A stretch of 64,000 nt of DNA, from the NCBI GenBank assembly GCA_035550215.1, contig DASZPM010000031.1, positions 248,001 to 312,000 of the forward strand, given 5' to 3'. The position numbers and the translations under genes were made by a program. Source of the stretch: JABDFW01 sp035550215. GTDB lineage: Bacteria > Bacteroidota > Bacteroidia > Chitinophagales > Chitinophagaceae. Every line of letters begins with the position of its first letter. The stretch's first letter is position 1. This document shows positions 1 through 8,459 of the stretch, piece by piece. The notes beneath the pieces were generated by a model, which ran no database searches, was not told the DNA's origin, and was given only the letters and a program-made list of their open reading frames with translations.

Positions 1-1744
1 TATAGGTAATACCCTGTAACTGCGAACCTATTTGGGTAGCCAGCCTTATACGCTGCGATTCCCCGCCGCTTAAAGTTCTTGTAGGCCTGTTAAGTGATAA
101 ATACGTTAACCCTACATCCAGTAAAAATTGCAGCCGCTCTCTTATTTCTTTTAAAATATCTTTTGCAATAACATTTTGCTTGTTGCTGAGCCGCGCCTCT
201 ATGCCGCTAAACCAAACCATCAGTTTATCAAGGTTCATCTCGCTCAGTACTGCAATATTTTGTTCATCTATCTTAAACCAAAGGCTTTCCTTTTTAAGTC
301 GTGCGCCGTTACAGGACGGGCAGGTCTTTAACTCCATAAATTTTTCCACCCAGTCACGCAGGCCTTCTGTACTGCCGGTGCCAGCAAACCATCTTTTAAG
401 CATCGGCACAATGCCTTCAAACTCACCATCGTAGGGTTGCGTGGTAATATCATTATCAAATTCAAGCGTCTCTTCCGTGGCATCACTCTCACTGCCGTAT
501 AACAAAATATTCAACCCTTTTTGCGGCAGGTCTTTTATCGGTTTGTCAAGACTTATTTTATGTTTTTTGGCAAGCGCGGCCACCTGCCGGTACACCCATG
601 CATCACGCTCTTCGCCTAATGGTGCAATGCCCCCGTTTTTAATACTGACACTTCTGTCAGGAATAATAGACTCAATGCTGACGGAGTATACCGAGCCTAA
701 TCCTTTACAGGTGGGGCAGGCACCGTAGGGAGAATTGAAGGAGAAGGCATTGGGCGAAGGCTCTTCGTAACTTATCCCCGTGTCTTCACACATTAGCTGG
801 CGGGAGTAGGAAGCAAATACGTTCTCCGGGCTCACTTCCTTAGATGCGTTTTTTGATTTTCCCTCTTTCCCTTCAGCAACATTTTCTGCTGCCTGCACAA
901 AAATTAAATCCTTTCCTATTTTTAACGATTGCTGTACGCTCTGGCTTATACGTACCTTAAATTCTGCAGTTACCTGCAGGCGGTCAACCACTACCTCAAT
1001 ATCATGTATCTTGTAACGGTCAACCTGCATACGCGGCGTAATATCCATTATCTCTCCGTCAACGCGCACCTTCACAAAACCGCGTTTGCGTATGTCTTCA
1101 AACAACTCACGATAATGCCCTTTACGGCCACGCACCAGCGGTGCAAGAAGTATTATTTTGTTGCTGTTAAAGCGTTTAAAAATATTCTCAACAATTTCTT
1201 CTTCACTGAACTTCACCATTTTCTTGCCTGTATTATAACTGTAAGCCTCGCCAATACGGGCATACAGCAGGCGCAAAAAATCATATACTTCAGTAACAGT
1301 GCCAACTGTTGAGCGGGGGTTTTTGTTGGTGGTTTTTTGTTCGATGGAAATAACCGGGGAAAGACCGGTTATTTTGTCAACATCAGGCCTTTCCATATCA
1401 CCAATAAACTGGCGGGCATAAGCGCTGAAACTTTCCATATACCGGCGCTGGCCTTCATTATAAATCGTATCAAATGCAAGCGATGATTTGCCGCTGCCGC
1501 TAACACCGGTAAATACCACCAGTTTGTTTTTAGGAATAGAAATGTCAATGTTTTTCAGGTTATGCTCCCGTGCACCGATGACTTCAATGGACTCTCCCCA
1601 CACCGCCCCGGTAGGAGGCATCCCGGTAAAAGCATTTTCTGTTATCCCGGTGTTAGATGCTTTGGCCGGTTGTTTCTTTTCAGCTTTTTTTGCTGTTACG
1701 GTTTCTTCTGCGGTGCTTTTTTCCTGCTTGCTCTTTTTTGCCAT
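1..1744 (-). CDS. uvrA: UvrA excinuclease ATPase subunit, 5' part (runs off window)
   Basis: ABC-type ATPase that recognises DNA damage as a UvrA2/UvrB complex in nucleotide excision repair. About 581 codons are present of a protein usually near 940, so the C-terminal ATPase half lies outside the window. Reading from the ATG at 1744, the protein has a Lys/Ala/Glu-rich leader of about 45 residues, then a Walker A motif (GVSGSGKSS), a first zinc-finger CxxC (ACPTCKGLG, near 714), a second CxxC (TCPSCNGAR, near 320) and the first ABC signature (LSGGESQRIRLATQ, near 50). The charged N-terminal extension is not part of the conserved core. The gene is divergent from the methionine cluster. Identification is secure; only truncation by the window edge limits it. 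Confidence 0.97.
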   Translation of the reverse strand, partial: MAKKSKQEKSTAEETVTAKKAEKKQPAKASNTGITENAFTGMPPTGAVWGESIEVIGAREHNLKNIDISIPKNKLVVFTGVSGSGKSSLAFDTIYNEGQRRYMESFSAYARQFIGDMERPDVDKITGLSPVISIEQKTTNKNPRSTVGTVTEVYDFLRLLYARIGEAYSYNTGKKMVKFSEEEIVENIFKRFNSNKIILLAPLVRGRKGHYRELFEDIRKRGFVKVRVDGEIMDITPRMQVDRYKIHDIEVVVDRLQVTAEFKVRISQSVQQSLKIGKDLIFVQAAENVAEGKEGKSKNASKEVSPENVFASYSRQLMCEDTGISYEEPSPNAFSFNSPYGACPTCKGLGSVYSVSIESIIPDRSVSIKNGGIAPLGEERDAWVYRQVAALAKKHKISLDKPIKDLPQKGLNILLYGSESDATEETLEFDNDITTQPYDGEFEGIVPMLKRWFAGTGSTEGLRDWVEKFMELKTCPSCNGARLKKESLWFKIDEQNIAVLSEMNLDKLMVWFSGIEARLSNKQNVIAKDILKEIRERLQFLLDVGLTYLSLNRPTRTLSGGESQRIRLATQIGSQLQGITY

Positions 1745-1869
1745 AATTCAATCCTGTAAATGTAGGCAGAATTTAAGCAAATGGCTAAAAATTTTAGTTA
1801 TTTTTTCATGATTTTTTCGGCTGCATGCAGGGATGAGCTACATAATATGAAATAGGAAAAATAATTTTT

Positions 1870-1902
1870 TTTGGCGGTTTCAGCACCACGCTCATATCTT
1901 TG
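1870..1902 (+). promoter_or_regulatory. Bacteroidota-type promoter for the SAM riboswitch leader
   Basis: TTTG at 1870-1873 and TATCTTTG at 1895-1902 match the -33 (TTTG/TTG) and -7 (TAnnTTTG) elements of the Bacteroidota primary sigma factor, with a 21-nt gap. The predicted start near 1908 lies just ahead of riboswitch stem P1 (1922), which supports the assignment. Confidence 0.65.
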
Positions 1903-1921
1903 CACTCCAGTTCTTTAATAT

Positions 1922-2038
1922 ACTTATCAAGAAAGGCAGAGGGAAATGGCCCTGTGAAGCCTTGGCAACCCTTACAGCGTACTCCGTTGTAATGAAGGTG
2001 CCAACTCCTTCCACACCAATAAATGTGGAAAGATAAGT
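1922..2038 (+). promoter_or_regulatory. SAM-I (S-box) riboswitch
   Basis: A methionine-pathway leader that binds S-adenosylmethionine. Stem P1 is ACTTATC (1922-1928) with GATAAGT (2032-2038). The conserved core is visible: AAGAAAGGCAGAGGGA, then CTGGCCC-like and GAAGCC...GGCAACC elements near 1929-1970, and AAGGTGCCAA near 1995. An intrinsic terminator follows at 2090-2119 and metY downstream. SAM binding should favour termination of the metY-metX-hom transcript. Confidence 0.93.
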
Positions 2039-2089
2039 CAGAGTACAGTTTGAAGTTTTGTACAGCACATTTGTTGCTTACCATATTCA

Positions 2090-2119
2090 GCTCACCTGGC
2101 TTAGCGGTGGGCTTTTTTT
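2090..2119 (+). terminator. Riboswitch-associated intrinsic terminator
   Basis: Stem GCTCACC (2090-2096) with GGTGGGC (2106-2112, one G-U pair), 9-nt loop, then seven T (2113-2119). It lies 50 nt after riboswitch P1, the expected place for the expression platform of a transcription-attenuating S-box. Confidence 0.85.
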
Positions 2120-2227
2120 ATGCCGGTTATTCCCGGTTTATCCTTCGCTTCCTGGTAATACCTTATAGAATAGGTTTTAGCGTTTTAAATAATGAAAGAA
2201 GCGCTGCGGCAATTTAATTGGGCCGCC

Positions 2228-2270
2228 GTGATTAATCACCATTTTTATAATCACCGCTAAAATATTTTTG
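2228..2270 (+). promoter_or_regulatory. Candidate second promoter with palindromic operator ahead of metY
   Basis: GTGATTAATCAC at 2228-2239 is a perfect 12-bp palindrome. A -7-like TATTTTTG lies at 2263-2270, so the palindrome would cover the -33 position of a promoter starting about 65 nt before the metY ATG. It lies beyond the riboswitch terminator, so it could give SAM-independent transcription under a repressor. No regulator is recognised; the promoter call rests on one box. Confidence 0.35.
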
Positions 2271-2340
2271 ATATTAAACGGATGCACGGTATATACCGGC
2301 GTTTTAAACAAAATATTCATCTTTTAAAAAAAATTAAACT

Positions 2341-3663
2341 ATGAGCACTCTGCATTTTGAAACCTTGCAATTGCACGCCGGTCAGCAAATTGACCCGACA
2401 ACAAAAAGCCGTGCGGTACCTATTTATCAAACAACTTCTTACGGCTTTGACAATAGTGAACATGCTGCCAACCTGTTTGGTTTACGGGCATTTGGCAACA
2501 TTTATACCCGTATTATGAATCCCACTACCGACGTGTATGAGCAACGCCTTGCCGCGTTGGAAGGTGGCGTGGCTGCCCTGGCAACTGCTTCGGGGCAGGC
2601 AGCACAGTTTTTGGCCCTGAATAACATTGTACAGGCGGGCGATAATTTCATCTCTACCTCTTATTTATATGGCGGCACGTATAACCAGTTTAAGGTTTCG
2701 TTTAAACGCCTTGGTGTTGATGTACGTTTTGCAGATGGTGACGACGTGGAAAAATTTGTTCCGCTGATTGACAAGAATACAAAAGCTATCTATCTTGAAA
2801 CAATCGGTAACCCGCGTTTAAATATCCCTGATTTTGAAAAATTTGCCGCACTGGCAAAAGAATATAATTTACCGCTGATAGTTGACAACACTTTTGGCGC
2901 CGGGGGCTACCTGGTAAGGCCAATTGAATGGGGCGCCAATATTGTGGTTGAATCAACCACCAAATGGGTGGGCGGCCACGGCAACTCTATCGGTGGGGTG
3001 ATAATTGATGGGGGCAATTATAACTGGGGCAACGGAAAATTTCCCCAGTTTACTGAGCCTTCTGAAGGGTACCACGGATTGAAGTTTTGGGAAATATTTG
3101 GTGAGGGCAACCCGCTGGGTTTACCCAACATTGCTTTTGCAATCCGCGCAAGGGTTGAGGGGTTACGGGATTTTGGGCCTGCCCTAAGCCCATTCAATTC
3201 TTTCCTGTTATTGCAGGGTATTGAAACATTAAGCTTACGCGTACAGCGACATTGCGATAATGCCTTGGCGCTTGCACAATGGCTTGAAGAAAACCCTAAT
3301 GTTGAGTATGTGTGGTACCCCGGCCTTGAAAGCAGCCCTTATCACGACCTTGCCAAAAAATATTTAACAAGGGGTTATGGCGGTGTATTACAATTTGGTA
3401 TTAAGGGCGGTAAGGAAAAAGCAAGCCAGTTTATTGATAACCTGAAGCTGGCGAGCCACCTGGCAAATGTGGGCGATGCTAAAACGCTGGTAATACATCC
3501 TGCCTCAACAACGCATGAACAATTGAGCGGCGAGGAACAAATTGCCAGCGGTGTATTACCAAACATGGTTAGGGTAAGTACAGGCATAGAGCATATTGAT
3601 GATATTAAAGCTGATTTTGAACAGGCATTCAATAAAGTATTTGCAAGCGCCGTTGCCGTGTAA
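2341..3663 (+). CDS. metY: O-acetylhomoserine sulfhydrylase (aminocarboxypropyltransferase)
   Basis: Makes homocysteine from O-acetylhomoserine and sulfide in the cytoplasm (direct sulfhydrylation route to methionine). The 440-aa length and the whole sequence fit the PLP Cys/Met-metabolism family (fold type I). Visible features are the substrate/PLP segment YTRIMNPTTD (55-64), the PLP-stacking region SYLYGGTYNQF (108-118), the Asp motif VDNTFGAGGYLVRP (181-194) and the PLP lysine in ESTTKWVGGHGNSIGG (Lys208). The long type II insert around PSEGYHGLKFWE is typical of MetY rather than MetB/MetC. It is the first gene after the SAM-I leader, 97 nt before metX, whose product makes its substrate. 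Confidence 0.95.
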   Translation: MSTLHFETLQLHAGQQIDPTTKSRAVPIYQTTSYGFDNSEHAANLFGLRAFGNIYTRIMNPTTDVYEQRLAALEGGVAALATASGQAAQFLALNNIVQAGDNFISTSYLYGGTYNQFKVSFKRLGVDVRFADGDDVEKFVPLIDKNTKAIYLETIGNPRLNIPDFEKFAALAKEYNLPLIVDNTFGAGGYLVRPIEWGANIVVESTTKWVGGHGNSIGGVIIDGGNYNWGNGKFPQFTEPSEGYHGLKFWEIFGEGNPLGLPNIAFAIRARVEGLRDFGPALSPFNSFLLLQGIETLSLRVQRHCDNALALAQWLEENPNVEYVWYPGLESSPYHDLAKKYLTRGYGGVLQFGIKGGKEKASQFIDNLKLASHLANVGDAKTLVIHPASTTHEQLSGEEQIASGVLPNMVRVSTGIEHIDDIKADFEQAFNKVFASAVAV

Positions 3664-3760
3664 TTGCAGGTTGGCGGTTGCAGGTTTCAGATTTTAACTG
3701 TAATTAATCTTTTATTTCATCTGGAGCCTGCAATTAATTTTTTGGTTTAAAATTTTTACG

Positions 3761-4849
3761 TTGTCACACAAGACTTTTTATTACGGGGAGTTGTTTAATT
3801 TGGAGAGCGGGAAAACATTGCAGGGTTTTCATCTTGCTTATACCACGCACGGCAGGCTTAATGCCGCCAAAAACAATGTAGTGTGGATATTTCATGCACT
3901 TACAGCCAACAGTAACCCTGTTGAATGGTGGCCCGGCCTGGTAGGCGGCAATACTTTTTTTGACCCTGCAAAGTATTTTATAGTGTGTGTTAATATGCCC
4001 GGTAGTTGCTACGGCAGCATTAGTCCATTAGACAATGACCCTACTACCGGGGAGCCTTATTACCACGAATTTCCCATGTTTACCACGCGGGATATGATTA
4101 AAGCATACCAGCATCTTAAAAATTACCTGGGCATTGATACAATAATGATAGGTATTGGTGGCAGCATGGGCGGCCAGCAATTGCTTGAGTGGGCAGTTGA
4201 GGAACCCCGGTTATTTGAATACATTATTCCTATTGCTACCAATGCGTTTCATTCTCCATGGGGTATTGCATTTAATACATCACAACGCTGGTGCATTGAA
4301 AATGACGCGACATGGCAGAATAAAGATGTTGACGCCGGGCTTGATGGGATGAAAACAGCCCGCTCTATAGCCTTGTTGTCATACAGGCACTACGATACTT
4401 ACGCCTTAACGCAAACAGGTTTCACGGCCGAGACAGAAATGCTGCCTGTTGATAAACAGGTAAGTAAAGCCGAAAGTTACCAGCACTACCAGGGGGAAAA
4501 ACTGGCAAAAAGGTTTAATGCATTCAGCTATTATTTTTTAAGCCTTGGTATGGATAAGCATAATGTTGGGCGCGGAAGAAGCAGCCAGCATGCAGCGTTG
4601 GGCAGCATAACGGCAAAAACGCTGGTGATAGCCATTTCATCCGATATTTTGTTTCCCCCGGCCGAACAGGAATTTCTCGCGGCACATATACCCAATGCCG
4701 AACTGGAGATAATTAATTCTCATTACGGGCACGATGGATTCCTGCTGGAGTACGAACAAATAACAGAACTTATTGAGAAATTTTTGAGAAAACATCCTCT
4801 AACAGCAAAAAAAGAAAATACTATACAATTATACAATGGAAAAGCATAA
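3761..4849 (+). CDS. metX: Homoserine O-acetyltransferase, TTG start
   Basis: Acetylates homoserine with acetyl-CoA, feeding MetY. Alpha/beta-hydrolase fold, 362 aa. The nucleophile elbow GIGGSMGG gives catalytic Ser135; the Asp is in SSDILFPP and the His in YGHDGFLLE near the C-terminus. The oxyanion region is HALTANSNPVEWWPGLVG. No in-frame ATG exists before the conserved N-terminus, so the TTG at 3761 is the start; it gives the expected beginning (FYYGELFNLESGKTL). The last 14 nt overlap hom, suggesting coupled translation in the riboswitch-controlled operon. Confidence 0.93.
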   Translation: MSHKTFYYGELFNLESGKTLQGFHLAYTTHGRLNAAKNNVVWIFHALTANSNPVEWWPGLVGGNTFFDPAKYFIVCVNMPGSCYGSISPLDNDPTTGEPYYHEFPMFTTRDMIKAYQHLKNYLGIDTIMIGIGGSMGGQQLLEWAVEEPRLFEYIIPIATNAFHSPWGIAFNTSQRWCIENDATWQNKDVDAGLDGMKTARSIALLSYRHYDTYALTQTGFTAETEMLPVDKQVSKAESYQHYQGEKLAKRFNAFSYYFLSLGMDKHNVGRGRSSQHAALGSITAKTLVIAISSDILFPPAEQEFLAAHIPNAELEIINSHYGHDGFLLEYEQITELIEKFLRKHPLTAKKENTIQLYNGKA

Positions 4850-6092
4850 AGCATTAACAATAGGGTTATTTGGTTTTGGCGTAGTAGGCGAGGGGCTGTA
4901 CAAAGTATTACAGCAAACACCTTCATTAAAAGCACGCATAAAAAAGGTTTGTATAAAACACCCCAATAAAAAAAGGAACGCACCGGATGAGTTGTTTACC
5001 ACAGAAAAAGATGCATTGCTGTTTGATAGAGACATTAATGTTATTGTGGAAGTGATTGACGATGCTGATGCCGCGTTTCATATAGTATCAACAGCGTTGC
5101 GTAATGGCAAAGCTGTAGTGAGCGCCAGCAAAAAAATGATAGCTGAACACCTGCCTGAAATTCTTGCGATGCAGCAGGAAACCGGCCTGCCGTTTTTGTG
5201 CGAGGCCGCTGCCTGTGCTTCTATCCCTGTTATTCGTAACCTGGAAGAATATTATGATAATGATTTGCTGCATGGCATACGTGCTATTGTAAACGGCTCA
5301 ACCAATTTTATCCTCACCAAAATATTTGAAGATAAACTGCCGTACAGTGAGGCACTGTTGCTGGCACAGCAATTAGGTTTCGCTGAAAGCAACCCCAAAC
5401 TTGATGTGGAAGGGTATGATGCGGTGAACAAGTGGACATTCCTGCTCACGCACGCATACGGAATAGTTGAAACACCTGGAAACATTTTGTTTACAGGTAT
5501 ACAGAATATACAGTTAAGCGATGCTAATGTTGCCAAGGAAAAGGGCTATGATATTAAACTTGTTGCGCAGGCGCAAAAATTGCAAAGCGGTAAAGTGGCG
5601 GCATTTGTGTTACCGCAATTTGTAACGAAAGATGACCATTTGAGTTTTGTGCGTAACGAATACAACGGCGTGGTTATTGAAAGCGGTTTTGCCGACAAGC
5701 AATTTTTTTACGGTAAGGGGGCAGGTAGCTTTCCAACGGCATCGGCAGTGCTAAGCGATATTTCTGCGCTAAGGTATGATTATCATTATGAGTATAAAAA
5801 GTTATACCACCATACGCCGGGCGAACTAACCAATGATTTTTATATAAAAGTGTATGTGAGCTTTGACCAGCTAAATACCATACCCAAACACGAGTTTGAA
5901 TGGATTGAAGAATGGCACGGGGGGCAGGAAAGAAGTTATTTTATAGGCGTGATACATTTTGCGAAGCTTGTAAACCACGCGTGGTGGAAGGTGCAGGGCA
6001 TTTCTTTAATTGTAACACCCCAGCCGATTATTGAAAACATCGAAATACGTAATTTAAAAAAGCGCAGCCTTGAGTTGGCTGGCATTGTATAA
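4836..6092 (+). CDS. hom: Homoserine dehydrogenase
   Basis: Reduces aspartate semialdehyde to homoserine with NAD(P)H, the branch-point step supplying MetX. The 418-aa protein starts with a Rossmann motif (GLFGFGVVGEGLY, 9-21). The catalytic region NGSTNFILTKI and the motif GKGAGSFPTASAVLSD are diagnostic. The C-terminal ~90 residues sit where ACT-like regulatory domains lie in this family, but similarity there cannot be judged by eye. There is no aspartokinase fusion, unlike ThrA/MetL. It starts inside metX by 14 nt and ends at a strong terminator, so metY-metX-hom is one SAM-controlled unit devoted to homocysteine. Confidence 0.92.
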   Translation: MEKHKALTIGLFGFGVVGEGLYKVLQQTPSLKARIKKVCIKHPNKKRNAPDELFTTEKDALLFDRDINVIVEVIDDADAAFHIVSTALRNGKAVVSASKKMIAEHLPEILAMQQETGLPFLCEAAACASIPVIRNLEEYYDNDLLHGIRAIVNGSTNFILTKIFEDKLPYSEALLLAQQLGFAESNPKLDVEGYDAVNKWTFLLTHAYGIVETPGNILFTGIQNIQLSDANVAKEKGYDIKLVAQAQKLQSGKVAAFVLPQFVTKDDHLSFVRNEYNGVVIESGFADKQFFYGKGAGSFPTASAVLSDISALRYDYHYEYKKLYHHTPGELTNDFYIKVYVSFDQLNTIPKHEFEWIEEWHGGQERSYFIGVIHFAKLVNHAWWKVQGISLIVTPQPIIENIEIRNLKKRSLELAGIV

Positions 6093-6120
6093 CAGCAAAG
6101 TTGTGTTTTGTTTATAGTTA

Positions 6121-6150
6121 AACCGCGCTTGTGAGTGGCGCGGTTTTTTT
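6121..6150 (+). terminator. Terminator of the metY-metX-hom operon
   Basis: Perfect 8-bp stem AACCGCGC (6121-6128) with GCGCGGTT (6138-6145), 9-nt loop, T-run to 6150. Confidence 0.9.
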
Positions 6151-6193
6151 GTGCATGGAAAGAAACCTCTTACAGCAATAAGCAATGCTGTAC

Positions 6194-6223
6194 AAAAAAG
6201 CCACCCCGAAACCGGGGCGGCTT
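6194..6223 (-). terminator. Terminator of the PepSY-like gene
   Basis: Read on the minus strand: a stem of about 9 bp (GCCGCCCCG / CGGGGTGGC, one G-U) around a GTTT loop, then T6. It lies just beyond the stop of the 6246-6614 gene, back to back with the hom terminator. Confidence 0.85.
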
Positions 6224-6245
6224 GTCACCTAACTACCTAACTATA

Positions 6246-6614
6246 CTATCCGCGTTTATAATTGCCTGTTACTTCAATTTCACCGTCATACACTTTTACA
6301 GTTTTAAGGCTGGTTTCATTCTGCAGGTGTATTATATAAATGCTTTTTTCCATACCGGGTACTACAATCTCTTCCACGCCGGCAATATCAAAATCAGCGT
6401 ACTGGCTGTGTATTATTGATTTTACTTCACGGCTAAGCTGGCTTTCGTCATAGCGCTTTACTGAGTAAAGCAGTTTGCCGTTTTTGTCATGCACTTCTGT
6501 GCTTGTTGCACTTTTTACACTGGCGTTTACTGTTGCTGCATTTGCGTGTACGCTTGTTGCGCTCATTGTTACAGCTATAACAGCACTGAGGGCGATGGTA
6601 ATAATCTTTTTCAT
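6246..6614 (-). CDS. Small secreted PepSY-like protein
   Basis: A 122-aa protein with a Sec signal peptide (MKKIITIALSAVIAVTMSAT, cleavage probably after VHANA). The remainder has the alternating pattern of PepSY-like/BLIP-type periplasmic domains found widely in Bacteroidota: an alpha segment (SREVKSIIHSQYADFDIAG), then two beta strands (SIYIIHLQNETSLKTVKVYDG, EIEVTGNY). Role unknown; such domains are suspected of binding or inhibiting other exported proteins. It is monocistronic, with its own -7 box and terminator. The signal peptide is clear; the family call is by pattern only. Confidence 0.75.
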   Translation of the reverse strand: MKKIITIALSAVIAVTMSATSVHANAATVNASVKSATSTEVHDKNGKLLYSVKRYDESQLSREVKSIIHSQYADFDIAGVEEIVVPGMEKSIYIIHLQNETSLKTVKVYDGEIEVTGNYKRG

Positions 6615-6678
6615 TTTTTCAGATTTTTATGATTATGAGATTTATTTTAGTGAATTGTTTTTTTGCTCATTCACAACA

Positions 6679-6686
6679 CAAAGCTA
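6679..6686 (-). promoter_or_regulatory. -7 box of the PepSY-like gene
   Basis: TAGCTTTG on the minus strand matches TAnnTTTG about 65 nt before the start codon. No clear -33 TTG is seen. The rest of the 6615-7004 gap shows nothing recognisable. Confidence 0.4.
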
Positions 6687-7004
6687 CTGTTGCGTGCAAG
6701 CAGGTAAAACTGGTTATAGGCAGGCATAATACTACAGGTGGTTATTATCGGAAAACAGCAGGCGAAAATGTAAGCCGGGGATAAAAATTGTCGGTAAACA
6801 CAGGTTGCAATGGCGGTAAAGAATAACAGGGCCGGTTAAAAATACGGGGATATTTTATGGATAATTTGCAACGCTGCATCTTAGTTGTGGTAACAGTCTG
6901 AAGGGGGCTGTTGCCAAACAAGTATTAATCGCGGGGCGTTATGGTCCAATGCATGCGGGCTATACGCCCTTGCGATTATTGATATTAAAAAATATTTGAC
7001 AGCA

Positions 7005-7885
7005 ATGTTGTTTATGGTGAAATTGTCGTGTAAATGGGCCTCGCTATTCAGTATAACAACTTGCAGTATATATGCAGCATTCTCTTGTAACGGGGCTGTA
7101 CAGCCAAAGCAATCGCAAAGAGAAAAAAATACTGTTCAAAGCCCGGGCACAGCAACATCTTCCCAAAATATTTATAATAATCAGTATAAAGTAATTCATG
7201 TGTTTGTGGCATTGTGTGATAATCTTCACCAGGGCATTGAGCCTGTTCCAAAAGGGATAGGAAATGGCCGGGATCCTGCAACAAACCTGTATTGGGGCTG
7301 TGATTATGGTGTAAAGGCCTTTTTTAAAAATAAAACATCGTGGAAGCTGGTTTCTGTTGTTAAAAACCCGGCACGGCATGTTTTAGACGGTGCATATTTA
7401 AAGAGCAAACCTTTAATGCCTATATGGTTGCTGATGCGTTTGACGGGGTCTATATTAAAAATACAATGCAGGCTTTTATAAATGCGGCAGCGGGTACTGT
7501 AAACGATACTATAGTTTTTGGAAAGGATACGCTGGGCATTGCAGGAAATGCGAACATGATTGTTTATGTGGGGCACGAGGGTTTGATGGATGTTAGTTTG
7601 GACAGCTTTCCACCGCAACGTGACACGCGCAGTCGTGATGCAATAATACTCGCCTGTGAAAGCCGTCAATACTGGAACCGGGCCCTGCGTAAAAGCGGTG
7701 CGAACCCGCTTTTATTGACTACTGAACTGATGTGCCCCGAAGCATATACTTTGCATGCTGCCGTGACGGGATGGCTAAATAATGAAAGCGCAGAGCAAAT
7801 ACACATGCGTGCCGCAGAAGCGTACAGCAAATATCAGCACTGCTCTGTTAAAGCGGCCTCCCGGTTGCTTGTAACGGGCTATTAA
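7005..7885 (+). pseudogene. Conserved hypothetical exported protein, split by a 1-base frameshift
   Basis: Two overlapping frames carry one protein. The first (from ATG 7005; TTG 6996 or ATG 7014 are alternatives) has a hydrophobic leader ending in AAFSC, a plausible lipobox, and continues through VIHVFVALCDNLHQGIEPVP to DGAY near 7396. The second continues as FKEQTFNAYMVADAFDGVYI to the stop at 7885. Adding one T to the TTT at 7397-7399 joins them without loss (DGAYFKEQTFNAYM). The product resembles an uncharacterised Bacteroidota protein family I know only as hypothetical; function is unknown. The frameshift is either a sequencing error in a short homopolymer or a recent inactivation, since the downstream frame looks intact. 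A terminator follows. Confidence 0.75.
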
Positions 7886-7925
7886 TTGCGGTATATAGTA
7901 GGCTGCGGTGAATTAAGTATAAAAC

Positions 7926-7950
7926 AAAGTCCCGCAAAAGCGGGACTTTT
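7926..7950 (+). terminator. Terminator after the frameshifted gene
   Basis: Stem AAAGTCCCGC (7926-7935) with GCGGGACTTT (7940-7949), 4-nt AAAA loop, short T-run. Confidence 0.85.
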
Positions 7951-8046
7951 CCCCCTTGAAAAATGGATTGTCTGCGGTTACTGCAGTTTCATCCAAAGCA
8001 AATTTGACTATAATGCCCGGTTAGAAAAATACCGTAAATATGGTAT

Positions 8047-8310
8047 TTATGCAGTAAGGCCCATGCTGTGTGCCGTATCAACTTCCTGGTAAGTGTCATC
8101 GCTCCAGTCATGCACCTTGCTCCGCAGGTAACTATCAAGCGCTTCTATACTGTCCGCTTCCCATAGGCAGGTAGCGGCATTCATTTCTTTATTAGGCAAA
8201 ACCTGTATAATGCGTTGTACGCCAGCTACGGGTAATTCGGGCAGGCTTTGCTGGGCTGTTGACCAAAAGTCGCCCGGATTGTTGATTTTGTGATTAACCA
8301 CGATAATCAT
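8047..8310 (-). CDS. Small hypothetical protein, possible dimeric alpha/beta-barrel
   Basis: An 87-aa soluble protein without signal peptide. It begins with a hydrophobic strand (MIIVVNHKI), has an amphipathic helix (PGDFWSTAQQSLPELPV), a second strand (GVQRIIQVLPN), a third strand with Cys (MNAATCLWEAD) and a second helix (SIEALDSYLRSKV). This beta-alpha-beta-beta-alpha order is that of ferredoxin-like small proteins such as the DUF4242/ABM type. No catalytic motif is recognised. It is convergent with the frameshifted gene and divergent from ubiE. Codon use looks like that of its neighbours. Confidence 0.65.
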   Translation of the reverse strand: MIIVVNHKINNPGDFWSTAQQSLPELPVAGVQRIIQVLPNKEMNAATCLWEADSIEALDSYLRSKVHDWSDDTYQEVDTAHSMGLTA

Positions 8311-8444
8311 AATATTTTGTTTTAGTGCATAAATGTGCTAAACAATGCTATGTAATACTATACCCGCATGTGGGTATTTTGCCGGGGTGTGTGCAACCGG
8401 CCAGTTAAAAATAAGGCCGGCTTAATCAGGCACCTTACTTTGCT

Positions 8445-8452
8445 TATCTTTG
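8445..8452 (+). promoter_or_regulatory. -7 box almost abutting the ubiE start
   Basis: TATCTTTG at 8445-8452 fits TAnnTTTG. A start 5-7 nt later would fall at 8457-8459, directly before the ATG at 8460, so the mRNA could be leaderless. No convincing -33 is seen. Confidence 0.45.
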
Positions 8453-8459
8453 CGCCCCT

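Noticed and set aside
929..1312. 127-aa plus-strand frame
   Set aside because: Antisense to uvrA, whose zinc fingers and Walker motifs run continuously on the other strand.
1806..2084. 92-aa minus-strand frame
   Set aside because: Lies across the SAM riboswitch and promoter; the RNA element explains the sequence.
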